Part shown: positions 61,990 to 64,000 of the stretch, piece after piece
Position numbering within the stretch: position 1 is the stretch's first letter
How the letters are laid out: every line of letters starts with the position of its first letter
DNA from: an uncultured Clostridia bacterium
GTDB taxonomy: Bacteria; Bacillota; Clostridia; UBA1381
Direction of reading: 5' to 3'
Assembly: GCA_947624485.1 (NCBI GenBank)
Contig: CANQKM010000005.1
Location: 124,001-188,000 of the forward strand
Length of the DNA stretch: 64,000 nucleotides
The notes under the pieces: generated by a model
Seen by the model: the letters and a program-made list of their open reading frames with translations, nothing else
Told to the model about the DNA's origin: nothing
Database searches by the model: none
Program-made: the position numbers and the translations under genes

Positions 61990-62434
61990 AAACAAGGTGA
62001 GCGATTTATTCACGCTGGCGTCGGAGAAGTTCAAGGGACTTATCGACGCTAATTCCGTGGTCGGCGAACCGATGACGGTCGGCGACGGAACGGTCATTAT
62101 CCCGATTTCAAAGGTGTCCTTCGGCTTCGGCGGCGGCGGCAACGAGTTTGAAAAGAAAAACTCCGCAGGCACGCGCTTCGGCGGCGGCGCGGGCGGCGGC
62201 GCGTCGGTGCAGGCTGAGGCGTTTCTCGTCATAAATAACGACAACGTGCGCCTTATGTCCATGGGCGGCACGACCTCGACGATCGACAGGGTTATCGACA
62301 TGATGCCCGGTATCATCGACAAGGCTAACGGCTTTTTCAGTTCCGTAAGCGACAAGAGAGCCGCCAAAAAGGCGCAGAAGCAAGCCGGCGCGTCAACCGT
62401 GACCGACACACCGGCACCCGAGGAGATTTTATGA
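61982..62434 (+). CDS. gerW: GerW family sporulation protein (YtfJ)
   Basis: 150 residues. It has the family core VVGEPMTVGDGTVIIPISKVSFGFGGGG, a Gly-rich middle (RFGGGAGGGASVQ) and AFLVINNDNVRLM. GerW/YtfJ is made in the forespore of Bacillus and is needed for normal germination. Its presence supports a spore-forming ancestry. The start overlaps the DUF2953 end, and its stop overlaps the next start (ATGA). Confidence 0.92.
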   Translation: MDENKVSDLFTLASEKFKGLIDANSVVGEPMTVGDGTVIIPISKVSFGFGGGGNEFEKKNSAGTRFGGGAGGGASVQAEAFLVINNDNVRLMSMGGTTSTIDRVIDMMPGIIDKANGFFSSVSDKRAAKKAQKQAGASTVTDTPAPEEIL

Positions 62435-64000
62435 TAACAACAAGAGATAAAATATTATCGGCTGTCACAAAGCCGACGCGTTACACGGGCGGCGAGCTTA
62501 ATTCCGTTATAAAGGACGGCTCCGCCTCGTTTGTGCGCTTCGGCTTTTGCTTTGCCGACATATACGAGATAGCCATGTCGCACCTCGGTCTTAAAATTCT
62601 CTACCACACGCTCAACGAGCGCTCCGACACGTACTGCGAGCGAGTGTTCGCGCCGTGGACGGACATGGAGGATGAGATGAAAAAGCATGGTATACGTCTT
62701 TTCGCGCTCGAGTCGGGCGACGAGGTGACGCATTTTGACATGCTCGGCTTTACGCTGCAGTACGAGCTTTGCTACTCCACGATCGTGAATATGCTTAACC
62801 TCGCCGAGATACCCGTTTTAGCGAAGGACAGGGACGAAACGTACCCGATAATCTGCGGCGGCGGCCCGTGCGCGTACAACGCCGAGCCGGTGGCGGATAT
62901 TTTCGACTTCTTTATGATGGGAGAGGGCGAGGATATTATCCACGAGGTCGTGGACGAGTATGTGAAGTGGAAAAAGAGCGGCAAGAAGAATAAGCGCGAC
63001 TACCTCGAGGCAATCGCGGAGATAGAAGGCGTTTACGTGCCGTCGTTTTACGATGTGGAGTACAACGACGACAACACGGTTAAAAGCGTCACGCCGAACA
63101 ACCCCCACGCGAAGGCAAGGGTGAGAAAGCGCATAATGAGCGATTTCGCGTCGGCGTACACGCCCGAAACCATAATAGTGCCGTTCGGCGAGGTCGTGCA
63201 TGACCGCGTTATGCTCGAAATAATGCGCGGCTGTCTGCGCGGCTGCCGCTTCTGTCAGGCGGGGTACATATACCGTCCGCTGCGCGAGCGTAAGGCTGAC
63301 CGTCTGCTCGGTATCGCGGAAAATCTGCTTACGTGCAGCGGCTACGACGAAATTTCGCTGTCCTCGCTCTCGACGAGCGATTACGGCTCGCTTAAGGAGC
63401 TTACGGACGGGCTTTTGAAGATAACCGAGGAAAAGAAAATCGGCTTGTCCCTCCCCTCTCTGCGCATTGACAACTTCTCCATGGAGCTTATGGAGAAGGT
63501 GCAGAAGGTCAGAAAGACGGGTATAACGTTCGCGCCGGAAGCCGGCACACAACGGCTGCGCGACGTGATAAACAAGAATATAACCGAGGACGATGTATTA
63601 AAATCCGCCGATATGCTGTTCCGCGGCGGGTGGACGACGGTCAAGCTGTATTTTATGATAGGTCTGCCGTCGGAAACTATGGACGACGTGCGCGGCATAG
63701 CGGAGCTTGCGCAGAAGGTACTGGACGTTTACTTCGCCGTGCCGAAGGAGGAGCGCGCGAAAAACATAAATATAACCGTCAGCACGTCAAGCTTTGTCCC
63801 AAAGCCGTTTACAGCGTTCCAGTGGGCGGCGCAGGACACGCGCGAAATGCTCATAGAAAAGCAGGACGAATTAAAGAAAGCCATTAAATCCAAACGCATA
63901 CGCTACAACTGGCACGACAACAAGACGAGCTACCTCGAGGGCGTGTTCGCGCGCGGCGACAGGCGGCTCTGCCCCGTTATAATAAAGGCGGCGGAGAACG
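62431..64000 (+). CDS. TIGR03960-type B12-binding-like radical SAM protein (truncated at window end)
   Basis: The ATG at 62431 overlaps the gerW stop. The frame stays open to the window end: 523 codons, no stop. An N-terminal B12-binding-like region (about 20-190, with RFGFCFADIYEIAMSHLGLKIL and CGGGPCAYNAEPVADIFDFFMMGEGE) is followed by the radical SAM core with the iron-sulphur cysteines at 268, 272 and 275 (C-x3-C-x2-C in MRGCLRGCRFCQAG). Later parts such as TFAPEAGTQRLRDVINKN fit the TIGR03960 family. Members often carry a C-terminal TIGR03936 domain, not visible here. The reaction is not established. Confidence 0.9.
   Translation, partial: MITTRDKILSAVTKPTRYTGGELNSVIKDGSASFVRFGFCFADIYEIAMSHLGLKILYHTLNERSDTYCERVFAPWTDMEDEMKKHGIRLFALESGDEVTHFDMLGFTLQYELCYSTIVNMLNLAEIPVLAKDRDETYPIICGGGPCAYNAEPVADIFDFFMMGEGEDIIHEVVDEYVKWKKSGKKNKRDYLEAIAEIEGVYVPSFYDVEYNDDNTVKSVTPNNPHAKARVRKRIMSDFASAYTPETIIVPFGEVVHDRVMLEIMRGCLRGCRFCQAGYIYRPLRERKADRLLGIAENLLTCSGYDEISLSSLSTSDYGSLKELTDGLLKITEEKKIGLSLPSLRIDNFSMELMEKVQKVRKTGITFAPEAGTQRLRDVINKNITEDDVLKSADMLFRGGWTTVKLYFMIGLPSETMDDVRGIAELAQKVLDVYFAVPKEERAKNINITVSTSSFVPKPFTAFQWAAQDTREMLIEKQDELKKAIKSKRIRYNWHDNKTSYLEGVFARGDRRLCPVIIKAAEN

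Overview
The window is chromosomal DNA of a Gram-positive, probably gut-dwelling member of the Clostridia (Firmicutes/Bacillota). The evidence is the gene content and order: scpA-scpB-DUF2953-gerW, rimP-nusA-ylxR-infB-rbfA-nrnA-truB-ribF, a spore-associated GerW protein, LytR-CpsA-Psr and TagO-type wall-polymer enzymes, a PrsA-like lipoprotein, several glycoside hydrolases, and promoters that are almost all consensus sigma-A type with 17-bp spacers. I cannot name the genus. Most genes are on the minus strand, and start codons include several TTG/GTG chosen by their Shine-Dalgarno sequences.

Layout. 1-4 kb: tail of an unknown Trp-rich protein, greA, galT and a two-component system. 4-6.6 kb: a sialate-O-acetylesterase/GH2 glycan operon. 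6.6-10 kb: ychF followed by a polyprenyl-phosphate-mannose-type GT2 and a PIG-V-like membrane mannosyltransferase. 10-16.7 kb: mgtE, wecB, tagO, trpS and an aminotransferase. 16.9-20.2 kb: glnS and gltX. 20.7-28.7 kb: an accessory island with a TIR/coiled-coil/beta-propeller protein, a stand-alone RyR-domain protein, a SLOG-like membrane protein, an IS200-type transposon, and a two-TM/TrkA-N/RyR protein abutting cysE. 29.7-44 kb: one long minus-strand information-processing series (rimP ... infB ... glmU, pth, mfd, prsA-like). 44-49 kb: an LCP protein, an esterase and a large GH2 enzyme. 49.2-52.5 kb: a compact operon of four membrane proteins, namely a pentameric ligand-gated-channel-like protein, two proteins resembling ECF S-components, and a voltage-gated-type K+ channel. 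52.5-57.6 kb: trpEG, a heparinase-like lyase and an M20 amidohydrolase. 57.7-64 kb: a cyclophilin with a stalk domain, a site-2 protease, scpAB, DUF2953, gerW and a truncated radical SAM gene.

Two regions look like under-described systems. The first is the RyR/SLOG/TIR/TrkA island, which has the parts expected of a nucleotide-signalled defence or stress system. The second is the four-gene channel operon, in which a pLGIC-like receptor and a K+ channel are translationally coupled to two S-component-like membrane proteins. Neither function can be proven from sequence alone.

Almost every intergenic gap of 130-500 bp that lacks a gene is filled by a family of modular, hairpin-rich repeats. Their inner stems differ in sequence but keep base pairing. 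Some copies are bounded by short imperfect inverted repeats and sit between a promoter and the Shine-Dalgarno sequence of the next gene.
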